Under the pieces are notes generated by a model that saw nothing but the letters and a program-made list of their open reading frames with translations, searched no databases and was not told where the DNA came from. A DNA stretch of 41,053 bases from Lenisia limosa (Eukaryota; Breviatea): assembly GCA_001655205.1 (NCBI GenBank), contig LPNZ01006744.1, positions 1 to 41,053 of the forward strand, read 5' to 3'. The position numbers were made by a program, and so were the translations under genes. The number at the start of each line of letters is the position of its first letter. The first letter of the stretch is position 1. Of this stretch, positions 22,930 to 35,000 are shown piece after piece.

Positions 22930-25900
22930 TTACTCGATGTTGAAGGCACTGAGAGGGGTCTCCACATACATGGGTCGGACCTGGAAGTGTCATCAAAAAC
23001 CAGAGCAGGAACCTGCATCAAATCCACCAAGTTTCTTTCAACTTTACAAGTTGATATTAACCCGCATACAGTACGCTTGGTGACATTCTCGTTGTAGTTG
23101 ACACCTTCCTCCCAGAAAAGACGGCCCATCATGTTATGGCAGCTATCGGTGTGAAAAATAGAAAAAGGAGAAAAAAAAAAAAGAGATACAAACAAAAATA
23201 AAATATGTTTAAACAAACATGACACATACGTCTTAGACTGGCAGGCACCCATTCCAGTTCTGGTAAGAGCCTTGATTTCGTTCTCATCAGTGACACCCTT
23301 TGCAACAAGCTCGCGGATCTCGCCAGCAGTTACGCGCTCGCAGCGGCAGATGATGGCTTCGTCAGCGGGGGTATCAATCTCAAAGCGGTCCACAAGGGGA
23401 ATAGAAGGAAGAGTGAAGATTGAGGCAACCTAAGACATAACAAAGAATTCAAGGAAGAACCAAGATGAAATCAATTCCCAATTCACATACCTTGGGGGCG
23501 ATTTCACGGGGGACATCGATGGTGATAAGGTGGGTATTGGAAACTTCGTCATGGTCCATATCTGTGACTTCAAATTTGCCAAGAGGGGCACCATCATCAT
23601 CCATGACTGTAACTTCAGATCCTTCCTCAACCTAGAGCATTAGTTATTTTATTTCAAGAGTGTCATTTTGTCGCTGATACTCTTTCTCCCTGTACCCACA
23701 TTTTCTTCCCAGAGCTCATAAGGCACAGTGACGGAAGCAAGAGATTCGTCTTCGTGATCATAGTCAATGAGAGTGATAGCCAGTGCAGGGCATTGTGAAA
23801 CGCTGCAAGTCAGTCAGTGTTACACAACAAGATAATTTCAACACAGCATCAAAGGCGCGCCGCTTACCATTTGGTGCAGCCGTCGCAGTCTTCGGCTTCT
23901 CCAACGTAGCTGGGCATTGCAGTGATACCGTCGCCTCCAATTTTGATGTTGTCGCGAGTGCAAGCGTCTTGACAGGGGCGGCAGGGAATGTCTTGGAAGC
24001 CTGGGGGGAGGAGGGGTATGAAACTAAAAAAAACAAAACAAAAAAACACAGTGGGGGATGGGGAGGGAGTGGTTAATGTAAAAAGACAGGTATTCTGCAA
24101 ACAGTGGAAGATAGGAACGAAAGTCTCGTTAAACTTAATAGGATCGGGGTGCTTGCGGCCAGTCACGGGTCCGGGGTGCATCTTAAGGACCTGCTCCTTG
24201 ACCTTCCAGTCATCGGGGATTTCCTTGTCAGTGGCTCCAAGGTCCTTGGCAATAGTCATACCAGCCATCTTACCGCCGAACATGGCAGAGGATGCCTCAG
24301 CTAAATGATCAACCGACTTTTCAGCAATCAACAGTCGCAACACAAAGATTTATTCCTGTCCACCAACCGATTTCCTTTGCGTCACCAGCGGAGTAGACAG
24401 GGATGCCATACTCCCTAGCCTTCTCAACAAACTCGTCACAAGGCTCAAGGCCGGTGGCGACCATAACACAGTCAACTTCGTAGTCCTTCTCAGTGCCAGG
24501 AATGCGCTTGAAGTTCTCGTCAACCTCGGCAATGGTGACACGTTCAACCTATTTGCGTCACAATTTTGAAAAAAAAAAAAAAAACCCTCGGTGATTACAT
24601 TTTCAAAAGAGCCCCTGTGGTGTTGTTATTTGATAAAATGACAACAGCTTACGTGGTCCTTGCCATGGGCTTCAACAATGGTGTGCTGGGTAAGAACAGG
24701 AGTACCAAGACGCTAGAGATGGTCAGAACAAGAAGCAAGTATCTAGTAAGAGCCCAGATGCTTACAATGAGCTTGTCAACATGAACCTTGTATCCAGAGC
24801 AGGTCTTAGCGGCTTCAACGACAGCAGCGACCTCAATTCCGGCCTGGATGGCGTGGTAGCCACCAATGACACCAACATTTCCAGCACCGACAATGAGGGC
24901 GCGCTTGCAGGGGCGGACAAGATCACGGTTCACAAGGTTCTGGAAGGCTCCAGCTCCAATCACACCGGGGAGGGTGTTACCAGGAAACGAAAGAGACTTT
25001 TCACGGGCACCAGTGGCGACCATAAGTTTCTTGGGACGGATAAGGTCGTACTTGTCGACGCCTTGGACAAGACCAATGACGTCATCGGAGAACACACTCT
25101 GAAAGAGTCAACTGAGTCATGTCCCACTGAAGACAAGAGATGAGGAAACCAGAAAAGTGCACTGATAACCCACAAACCACTGCATTGGTGTCGAGCTGAA
25201 CCTCAACAGAGGGGTATTCACGGACCATGCTATCGAGGATGCGGCCAATTTCGAATCCACGAGTACCAGCCCAGGAGTCTTCCTTAGTGCCGAAGAACTT
25301 GTGAGTTTGAAGAACCTGAGGGGGGGTCAGCCAAGTGGAAATTTGAGGTTAAGGACTGCAGACAGTATCAAAAACGGCTGGTTTAGAAAAGATAACGGTA
25401 GCCCAAGCAATCCCAACCGTGATAACAACTATCCAAGCCCAGCATACAAGTTTTCCTCCAAGTCTGTCCTTATCATCAACAAGAAGGACCTAGTAGAGAG
25501 TGAGATTCTTGAGAAGTGGGAGAGTGAGTGTAACGAAGCTGAGTAACCAAACATACTTCGACTCCAAGTTTGCCAAGCTCGACAGCAGCAGAGAGTCCAG
25601 CGGGGCCACCACCGACAATAAGAACATCAACATCGCGGATTGGGCGATGGGGGGCGGGAGGGGGAACCTCAGTGACAAGAGGAAGAGGAGGCTATTGGGG
25701 TAAGTGGATGTGGGAGAATGTCAAAAAGGAGCAATATATTCAACATGTTCTTCAAATATATTCAAGGGCACGTAGGAGGCTCATAGAAGACAAGTTCTTA
25801 CCAGTCCAAAGAGAGATTCAGCTTCAAGGCCTTGAGAGATCTTGGTCATGCATCCTTTAACAGCATGTTCATCGACAATCACTTGACATTGCCCACATTG

Positions 25901-26708
25901 ACCAATGGTGCCTGGAAAAAATCAAGGAAGTCAATCAAGATCCTTTCTGAAATTGAAGGAAAATACAAGTTGCCAAAAAACCAAATATTTTGCGACTCTA
26001 TTTAAGTTTAAACAGAATCCGAAGATGATAGCAAGAAACAGCGAAGAACTACTGCCCAAATTTATCCGTTAGACTAAACTGGTTTATATTCAAGCATTAA
26101 TTTTGCCAATAAACCTTATAAAAAAGTAGCTTACAGAAATAAGAGCGGGGAGAGCCATCCTTAGGGTGAGAGCCCGTAATATCGATTCCATTCGCAACAA
26201 GAGCGGTGGTAAGATACTCTCCTTCAAATCCCTCAAGTTCCTTGCCGTCAAACTTGAATGAAATGGGCTTCCGATCAGGAATCTCAACAACGGGGTGCTC
26301 AGTGATACGACGTCCAGTGCTTTCAGGCATAACATCAAATTCTAAAAGCAAAGTGAGTCTATGAGAGAAGCTTAGAGCTAAAAAAAGTCGGAAAGTTTTA
26401 TTTCGGGAATGATAGATTATGTTGTTAACCCTGAAAATACAAGTTATTCTTACTTAATGCAGCAGATGCCATAAAAGAACGGGCAGCAAATCGGCTGGCT
26501 GAAATAATTAATTGAATAACTGGAAGCATAGTATCGTAATCACAATAACATTTATCTAATAATATTTAATTAACAAAATAGCTATTAGGAAACGAGTATG
26601 AAAGGTATTTGCCTTCATATGCCACAAAAATCAACTTGATCCATTGTACATACCTGCCTGAGTTGAAGCCTTTAGGCCCAAAGAACCAATTGCACGAAGA
26701 AAAGACAT
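22930..26708 (-). CDS. Organelle-targeted multi-cofactor oxidoreductase: 2Fe-2S / FAD-NAD / 4Fe-4S / BFD fusion (HcnA-HcnB-like)
   Basis: The roughly 730-residue product starts MSFLRAIGSLGLKASTQA and SRFAARSFMASAAL, a mitochondrial-type presequence. Next is an HcnA-like 2Fe-2S domain (FDGKELEGFEGEYLTTALVA; cysteines in YFCTIGQCGQCQV and GCMT). The HcnB-like FAD/NAD oxidoreductase follows: IVGGGPAGLSAAVELGKLGV, KLMVATGAREKSL, LIVGAGNVGVIGGYHAIQAG, VATGLEPCDEFV. Then comes a ferredoxin-like 4Fe-4S part (IPCRPCQDAC; CDGCTKCVSQCPALAI). Last is a BFD domain (IICRCERVTAGEIRELVAKG; LTRTGMGACQSKTCH), ending SAFNIE. Relatives of HcnA/HcnB act with a substrate-oxidising partner (HcnC, opine or proline dehydrogenase subunits). 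No partner lies here, so substrate and electron acceptor are unknown. Exons 26708-26654, 26498-26454, 26341-26135, 25911-25802, 25691-25557, 25315-25178 and 25098-24766 keep phase exactly. Confidence 0.87.
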
Positions 26709-27454
26709 ACTTTTATATACTTATTTAATGTAATAAAAGTATTTCTATGAATGATTTTTTTTATTTTTTTTTTAATTTAAAGTGAACTGAACTTTCCGAC
26801 TTCCGGTAATGCACCCTGTTAAGTTGTTGTCCGTTCCGACTACAATCCCACCCAAATCCGACCATACGCAGCTCCACTCCTCCACTCTGGCTCCACTACC
26901 ACACTGCCACGTTTCAAAAAATCGGTTACAAATTTTAAAATCAAATCAACAAATTGTTTTCTGTGTATGTTTCTTTGTGGAGTCAACAGTTGGATCTCTA
27001 TGGTTCCTAGTTTCAATAGAGACTTTTCAGCAAAAAAAAATTGAATAATAGCAATCAAGGAGGATAGCAATTTTGTACTTAAAGGCTTAAATAGGATTTT
27101 ATAGTGGTTGATATCTGTTGTGTCTCTGCTTTACAGAGTAGAATTATCCATCTCCAGGAAATAAAAATAAAAATAGAAGTGTATTAAATAAGGTAATCAC
27201 AAAACTTTAAACCAGATATCAAAGGATCTGGGGTCGGAAATGAATGTTTCAAATTGTTCAACTTTCAAAAAGACCGAATATCAACCGCTCTAATGTCTAC
27301 ATCATCAATATATAATCAGTGTGAAATAAGAACAGCAAGGAGAAAATTTGTGAAAACAGAAATAAAACACAATAATTAATAAAGAGAAATCTATGCTACG
27401 TGTATCTCAAATGTGTGATAACAGAAAGAGCTCTCAAAAGAATAGAAGAGTGAC
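26709..27454. other. Intergenic region upstream of the iron-sulfur flavoprotein
   Basis: This is 746 bp, the longest non-coding stretch between genes here. It starts with T/A runs (26751-26775) next to the flavoprotein start and should contain its promoter and the EXO70 3' end. Short open frames cross 26809-27070 on both strands but show no domain and poor composition. I see no repeat copy or RNA gene. Confidence 0.45.
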
Positions 27455-30400
27455 TCACTCCTTGTATGATTCTCTACCAACCTCAGCTCTGTATCTAATA
27501 TACTTGGCTCGGTTTTTGGTGAAGGGGATTGACTCACAACTACAAGATTAAACAACAATCAAAGGTGAAACCCATTTTACTCCAACATACTGCATGACAA
27601 AGTTCTCATAGCAGGGAACTACAAAATCCATTGAGTCGTTCTACGAGGTTAGTTTCGGAACCGCGTATCCAAATCTCTTAGCCAGCCTCACTTTAATTGA
27701 CTGCTTTAAGGCAGGGTCAGCCACAGCGTAATTTCGTTGTTGCCTCATCTCAATATCCAATTGGAGATTAAAAGTCTAAGATGGTTAAGGCAGAACTCTT
27801 GCGCTATTTCATATGTATGTAACAATGGACACAATGTCAACCGACTTCCCCGACCGAGAAAGCCTGTTTGAGCAAATGATACTTCTTGCTTGGTACAGTT
27901 GAGGCATCAAACTGCTCATCAATGTCCGCTGGAAACTTCAAGTCGAAAGACACGTCACGGATTCCGGCCAAAGCTCTCTCGAAGCTGCATGTATGATAAT
28001 AGCAAATTACTGTGCCTTCAAAAAACTGCCAAACCTATCCAATATGAACTGTCTCTGATGCTCTTCAACAAAGTTGAGGAGTCGGGTCTCAAGAGATTTG
28101 GGAACATGTTGCTGAAATGGATAAGCTACTTGCAAAGCCCCAATTTAAGAACCTCGAGCTTGTCCCCATGAATGTTGTTGGCAATGTAGTGTAGGTTGTT
28201 GAGGTTGAACAGTGTGCGCAAAGAGGCGTGCTTGTAGCCAGCTGATTTCGATTCCATGTTGTCAACAAGTGCCTCAAGGAAACTGCCTGATTTGGTGAAA
28301 GGAGTCAAAAAGTGGGAAAGAACAAGATAAGTGAAGATGAGTCTACAAGTTTACTTATTGCTGTAATTTTGGTAGGCAGCTAAAGAGCACCATATTTCCA
28401 GCCAACTAATTTGAGAAGAAAATGACGAAGATCCCTGTGGAGAGAACGATGAGCTGACAGAGGGATGTAGTGACATTGCCCTGGCAAGACGTTGGCGCTG
28501 TTTTAATATGTCATCTTGGGCTTCTCTATTGAATCAGTGGAACCAAATTGTCTTAAGTATTAAAATAAACTTTCTGCCCTCACGACGAGTTGGTATTGGA
28601 GTCTATTGAAGACCTCAGGGGGCTTCCACTACACGGGTTGGTCAAAATATGAATCATGAAGCAAAGTAAAAAAAAAACTATGTTTACTAATAGCTCCCGC
28701 TTCCCACCGATTAGACCTGGACATAAAGGTGGCCTCCAAGGCACTGGTATGGTCCACGATTGAGGAGAGTTTTGTGACAACAGCGACATAATCCATGAGA
28801 CGATGGAGGAAGAAAAGTGCCTGAAAGAGGTCAGATACAGATCATTATTATCCAGAAGTGAAATGTTACCCACATTTGATGCAAGGCTGTGAACAGTTCC
28901 ATCGGCAGGGATGGGCTTGAGAGGGTGATTTTCGATGAACGTAATTGCTGTTGGGATGATTGACATTACAGATTCCTTAAGTCCGTTCACTGTCTGTTCG
29001 AGAAGCAAGCTTGTTTCTTCACACTGGGTGGGGGAGGTGTAGATGAGATGAGGTCTGGACAGCGTGTTACTTGATTGTTGACACCATTGATATCAAAGAA
29101 TCAGGGCCATTTTGCTTACAGGTATGCATTCAAAGAAACCGTCCAGATGCAGTTCCAAAGCACTGAGTAGTTCGAAAACTATCAGTCCGGACACTGACAA
29201 GCCACTAGGAAGGGGTCATTGAAAACCCCAGTGAATAGAACAAAGGAGCATGCTTACATTGACAGGGACTTCGCTAATTTGGTAACAGATGAGCAGAGTA
29301 ACTCAATCATTGGACGGAGACAGCTGTCCAGGCTACGTTGTGAGAGTATTTAGAATATTGACCCACATTTGTTTGGAGAGGGAAGGCTCAAGTTCGTCAC
29401 CAAACACTTCTGAAAACAGGAGAACTTCCCCCTTTAAAATTATATCAGAATCTTGGTTCACAACTCAGCACACCTTTATGAGAACAAGAGCAAGAGGAAT
29501 GGTCTGGAGGAATGGATGTGAAGATAAGTCACTAGCGTCATGCCGCCTAGATTTCAGTCACGTATTGATAAAGCGAAGAACTGATGCACTGCAAGACATA
29601 CACAGCAAGTTGTTCTGATCGATGTATACGGTCTTTGAGGGTTTCGAGAAGGAATTCAGCGCGGTGTGTCTTGTATGTGTGGAACGCCGAATGCTATAAA
29701 GATAATAAGACAAATGCTGCAAAATCACCCCCCCCCCCCANNNNNNNNNNNNNNNNNNNNNNNNNNNNNNNNNNNNNNNNNNNNNNNNNNNNNNNNNNNN
29801 NNNNNNNNNNNACTCTGTCAAGTCTTTCTCACTGGCAAGTTCTGAATTGTAACATTAAGGTAAACTGATCACTGACCACGATAAGTCCTCACACGATTGA
29901 CTGAAGACAAAGCTCAATATCAGTGTCAGGACTCATCGCGAAACCACAAAATTCCAAATTACAACAAGTAACGAAAAAGCAGACCTATTTTGCCATTGGG
30001 AACAGGAACTTGCAGTTTGGAAGCCGAAATTGGTGTAGAAATTCTGCTAACGATAGCAATGAACATGGGTGTGAGGTGTCCGTCTGCCTTAGTCAACAAG
30101 TGACGCTGAGAGGATGATGTTGAATCAAGATATGCAATTCAGAGTATTATCTGATTTCTCTCAAAGCCCTACAATGCTATTGGCGGTTCTGTCAGCAGAC
30201 TTGAAATGACTGTGTTGAGTGATAATGTTCTGGCTTTGAAGCAAATCATCAACAGCATTTAGGTACTCTGAGAGGGAGTGCCGAGGACTAAACGATTACT
30301 TGTGAAAACTAAATAGCGATTTGTTTTGTCCCCCCTCCCCTACCCTTCTCTGACAATAGCTTCATGGCGACTTGGTGCAGTGAGCACTCCCAGGAACCGC

Positions 30401-31125
30401 TCAAACGAAACAATAACTTCTTCAATATCTGAATGTTTGAGCATTTTTTTGATAGTAAACACCCGTCTATTCAATTCTCACCCTCCCCACTATCATCAGC
30501 CATCGTGAGTTCTTTGGTGTTCTCATGTAATGTCTTGACTGAGTCCTCAATTCGGGATAAATTGTCATCAATGAGTCCAAGGCCTTGTGTCTATCATAGA
30601 TGAGATGGGAGGAAACCAATGCGTAAGTGTCTTGTAAAAAGGTTAAACAAAAACAGCATGCTTTATCAAAGAAATAGGATTTAACCGTTGCTTAACTTCC
30701 TGAATACAAACTAGACAAACCAAGGCAATGGACAATTTATTGATCTGGTCAGCCTGCCCCTCGATCCACTGAATTCTTGCTTTTTCATGCTCCAATCTAA
30801 GGTGTCAGTTGTTTGCGACACTTTGCAGCATCCAGTTTGAAGAAAGAGAAACAATAATCCATCACAGTAAGGTCATTCAGAGATCCATCCATTTGGAAGT
30901 CCTTGACCCACTTCTTCTTCCTCTCCTCACGCTCCCTCAGCACAGTGCCAATAATCCGCCGCCGTTCCTCCGCCGACTGAACTGCTGGTGTCGCATCAGC
31001 TACAAGATGAGATATTTCAGCAAAGCCAATACAACTTACATGCACCCAAAGGTGAGGCAGTGGGGGATGTAATCTACAAAATTATTCAAGAATTGAAGGG
31101 AATGAAATGATACACTAGGATACAT
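27455..31125 (-). CDS. EXO70: Exocyst complex subunit EXO70
   Basis: EXO70 binds PI(4,5)P2 and Rho GTPases and tethers secretory vesicles to the plasma membrane. I place the start at 31125: MYPS, a 40-nt intron, then ITSPTASPLGAS and a basic helix (RRRIIGTVLREREERKKKW). N-terminal helices include EHEKARIQWIEGQADQINKL and LIDDNLSRIEDSVKTLHENT. The family hallmark HPLKPIPADGTVHSLASNV is encoded around 28850-28930. Conserved C-terminal blocks are FSVGEVD-like, MDFVVPCYENFVMQ and the terminal PFTKNRAKYIRYRAEVGRES, matching the EXO70 end. About a dozen or more introns occur. The gap at 29741-29811 removes part of an intron and possibly coding sequence. Middle exon boundaries are not all resolved. 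Confidence 0.87.
29741..29811. other. Assembly gap (71 N) beside poly-C
   Basis: The left flank is 12 C (29728-29739) followed by A, a G run on the EXO70 coding strand just upstream of an acceptor-like TTTTGCAG. Confidence 0.95.
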
Positions 31126-31283
31126 CAAATTCAACTATGAGCCTGCAGTAGTATTCTCAAGTCATGTACATCTTTTTCCCTTCGGGCAATGAACAATATC
31201 AAAATAAAAGATGAATACAGAACACTTCCTTTCTATAAATATATTACGACCACTTGCATCAAATCAAATCAAACACAAGTTCA

Positions 31284-31449
31284 TGCCGAACAGACCTGGT
31301 GTGACGACCTGTTTCGTCGACGGTTTGGGGTGACCGAGCTGTTTCCTCCAAGAACTACCAGAGTAAGAAGAGGGAAGCCAAGAAAAAGGCCAACTTGACT
31401 TTGGGCGAGGCCTGCGTCTTGAAACAATACCTGGAGACCCTGCAAGGCC
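31284..31449 (+). CDS. Possible small basic protein (doubtful)
   Basis: A + strand frame reads NYQSKKREAKKKANLTLGEA and then CVLK...GHPW, with a stop at 31447-31449. It looks protein-like and is preceded by an acceptor-like CCTCCAAG. Joining it to ATG 31284 (MPNRPG) across a 50-nt GT-AG intron gives about 47 residues. I recognise no family. The opposite strand also has an open frame here, rich in Ser, Pro and Arg, which I consider the shadow. It may instead be the last exon of something whose start I missed. Confidence 0.3.
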
Positions 31450-32030
31450 ATCCATGGTAGCCTGCTAAGCAGAACTGCTTTAGGAAACGAGAATTAAGAA
31501 CAATCTGCCTGGGTAAGGTTATTTATAAATGCTAATCTGTTAACTTTAACCATATAACCATATAAGAGTGAAAAAAATGAATTTTGGTTTTTAAAATTGA
31601 TCATTGATCTCACTATCTAATAGTCCAGGCCACCGCTCTTTCACCGTTGTCGTCGTCACCACCCCAGTATTTTTGAAACATCTTGTTCGATCAGTATTTA
31701 CATATATGGTTTGCAGATGGTTTTATGGTCTGTATCAGATGATAAAATTATGATACGATATGACATAAGAAACATGTCCGAGGAGGGACATGTCGCCAGG
31801 TGTGTGGCTGATACAATTGAACAATTTATGAAACAAAGGATTACCGAACTATAAACTCCCTACTGCACGCTCACGGTAAATAACTTAAAAATTCATAAAT
31901 TCATAACTTCATTCCTAAAATATTCGACAAAATCTTTCAGAGAGTACTAATTCAGTTGCAACTATGAAGTGAGAAGAGAGAGAACAGAACCCACCAAAAG
32001 CCATCAGTTTCTGTGGGTATCAACAACGGG
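31450..32030. other. Intergenic region before the coiled-coil gene 3' end
   Basis: It is AT-rich with a short direct repeat, ACCATATA x2 near 31550-31565. A 22-codon minus-strand frame at 31625-31690 (MFQKYWGGDDDNGERAVAWT...) has coding-like composition and could be an isolated first exon. I could not connect it to anything. Confidence 0.35.
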
Positions 32031-35000
32031 TTACTGAGGGTCGTTTTGAAGTAGACTTAACACATTCTGTGCTCGTCTTTTCCCCTCTTCAGTCTACAAA
32101 TGTCACTATCAGTGTACAGATTCAATATTATTTGACTTAACTGACGTTTTTCACAGCATTCAGTTCTTCCTGGAGCTGTAACACCACTTGTTCCATTTCA
32201 CTACAGTGGGGGCAGTCTAAAGTGTGACTCTTGGGACGATCTCATCATTCAGCAGTTATGCCCACCTTGGCCAAAAGAAGTCTCAACAACATTGAGAACT
32301 TCGTCGAAGAGTTGCGAGGTGTCCGCCATTAGATCGGACACTCGAGAGGTGTCAAGCTGAGGTCATTTTAGCAGGAAGCAACACGGATTTGTATTGTTAA
32401 TAGAAAAACCCAGTAAATTTTAAGGAAACAGGTCCACCAAGAAATGCGTAACAAGGTTAAATACACACACATCCACAAACCGCTTCTTCTCGAGATATGT
32501 GGTGAGGTTTAATAAATTTGGGCGGTCCTTCAAGATCGTCATCCTCAACAGAGTGCAGAGAAGTACACGAGTCAGAGAGCTTGGTCTGGTGTGTATAACA
32601 ATTACATGAGATGAACAAGTGGAAAAAGGGTGTACAGTGACCGGGACAAGTCTTGACCGATTTTCCCGAGAAAATCACATAGCAAATCGGTCAGGTCTTA
32701 ACCCGGTCCCTGTAAGTATAATAATAAGATATCATTGTCATTTACATGTAAGTGATCCACCCAAAGAGTTATAAACTACTCCGAGTCGGAGAAACTCACT
32801 TCAATAGTTTTGAGTTGGTTGTAGACCTCAGGCTCGTTTGAATCTGAGCAGATGAAAGATAAGGATTCTCGCACTGAAATACCTTGCAAGGAGGCAGCCA
32901 AAAGTGAAACCTGGACTCTGGCTTCACTGGTACGCATCCGCTCATTTTCAAGCTGCTCATTAAGCGACTCGTTTCTAGATGGTCAAACACCAACTAAGTC
33001 AAGCGTTACAGTACTGGAACACCATCCCACTTAAGAACCATGGATTCCTCTCTCGCAAGAGCCACGGATGTGTCCGAGTTGGACGCCAAAACTCTTTCCA
33101 TACTTTTTTCATTTGCATCAAGCGATACCTTTTTTAAGTAAGGGCAAATCTTGTGATTTCAATATGACAACCACATTAGGAATTATCCAAAATAGTAAGT
33201 ATTAAGGGAACATTCAAATAGCCCCGTAAGAAAAGAGGAACCCTGCAAAGATACAACAGAGCACTGGTAATGTAATTGGACGCACCTTAAGGTCTATTTC
33301 CTTGTTCTCCAACTGCTGTTTGAGGCGTGCTATTGTTTCCTTCAGTTGTTGGGTCTCGTCTGACGATGTTGGCGACTCTGTGTTGTTACTGCCATTCAAT
33401 GCACATTTCATTACAGAACCAAACATGATTCCATCAAGTGATCAAGTGATCAAGTGTTGTCATACTTGCAATTCGTAACTCTTCCTGGAGACGGACCACA
33501 GCAGCTTCCGCCTCCTGAGTCTTGCTCAGCTGCTCACTCGCCTTCAGTGTCAACTGCCGAACCTGAACAGTCAAAAACAAGAAAATTTGAATTCAAGAAA
33601 AGAGCCGCCATTGTAAACGCGGCCTTCACCTCAGTAGCAACAGCTTGACTTCCGGCAATGAGAGAATCCTCTCTGTCGGCCCTTTTCTCAAGGTCTGTAT
33701 TGAGGTTGTCTATTTCTTCAGTAAGCTGTTGTTTCTCTTGGATCACTTGTTCCACTTCAACCACCTACATTCGTCACAATCTTCTTATCGAGAACACTCT
33801 ATTCAGATCAAAAACGGCAATTAAACATTGTCTTCCTTCAAAGGTATCCCTAAACCTTCTCTGCCAAATCGCTCATAAGTCTCTTGTTGAGGTCTTCAAG
33901 GTCAGCAATTCGAGACATTTGGGCCAATGTGTTCTTTGGAATCTTGCATTTAAGGGCAGCATGCTTCTCAGCCTCTGTTTTTCCAAGACTAGCTACTTCC
34001 TAAGAAATGTCATATAGAAAAAGTTGGATTTAGAAATAATATTATAACTATTCCAAATTGAACCAATGAACAATCCCAGCCGTACCCTCAGTTCATCAAC
34101 CATTTGCTCCTGGGTTCCAAGCTCCATATCAATTTCCGCGCTTCTCTTGGCCTTAATGGTGAAAATGGTTGGGATAATTGTAACTCAATGTGGCTAACCT
34201 CCTCTGCGATTTGATCAGACAGAACCTTGTGATCAAGTTTCAGTTTCGAAACGGTGTCCTTTAAAATTGAATTTTCTTCTTGTGCATTCTAAAGAATCAA
34301 TTCACCAGTCACACCAAATTTTAGTTCATTATTTTCCCCATTATATATATCATTATCTTTCAGGTTCTCAAAAACATACATAGAAAGCCCGATGAAACAC
34401 ACCTTTAGTTGTGAAGCCAAATCGGTGCTATAGCTATTCCGATCAGCTTCAAGAGCCCTACTTTTCTCATCTTGGCAAATTCTGGAAATATATTCTTCTT
34501 CCTTCCTTTTCTGCTTTTCAAGATCACACTTCAGCTCATTAATGAGGATATGAGAATCTTTAACTTCTATATTGGCTCTTTCAAGCTGTTGGGAAACACT
34601 TTCAGCCTTAGTGTTCATTTCCAAAGCTGGTGCCTTTTCCAGCTGCAACTGAGAAGACAGTTCTCTGTTTTCTTCTCTCGCAGATTCAAGGGCACTTGTT
34701 GCTGTGGTCACTTCCGTTTCCAATAGTTGGATCTGGCTTTCAGCATCATGATGAAGACCGTTTAGCTCATCTCGGTCCTTGGTCACTACATCAACTTGTT
34801 TTCGAGCTTGACTGAGAAGAAGCTCAGTTTCAGCATATTGGGATTTGGAAGCTTCCAGGTCAAGTTTTGTCTCTTCAAACTGGTTCATTGTAGTGGCATA
34901 GCGCTTTTCAGCGTTTATTAGAGCTTCCTCAGCCGAGTTCAATGTGGCTTCAACCGAGGAAATAGCTGTACGGCAGGATTCCGTCTCAACCTTGTAAGAC

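Noticed and set aside
25319-25556. Plus-strand open frames inside the flavoprotein intron
   Set aside because: They lie in a 240-nt intron between two well-phased exons and have no recognisable product.
31264-31455. EXO70 start at 31455 (MDGLAGSPGIVSRRRP...)
   Set aside because: A start at 31125 with a 40-nt canonical intron gives a cleaner N-terminus. The 31264-31455 minus frame looks like the shadow of a + strand frame.
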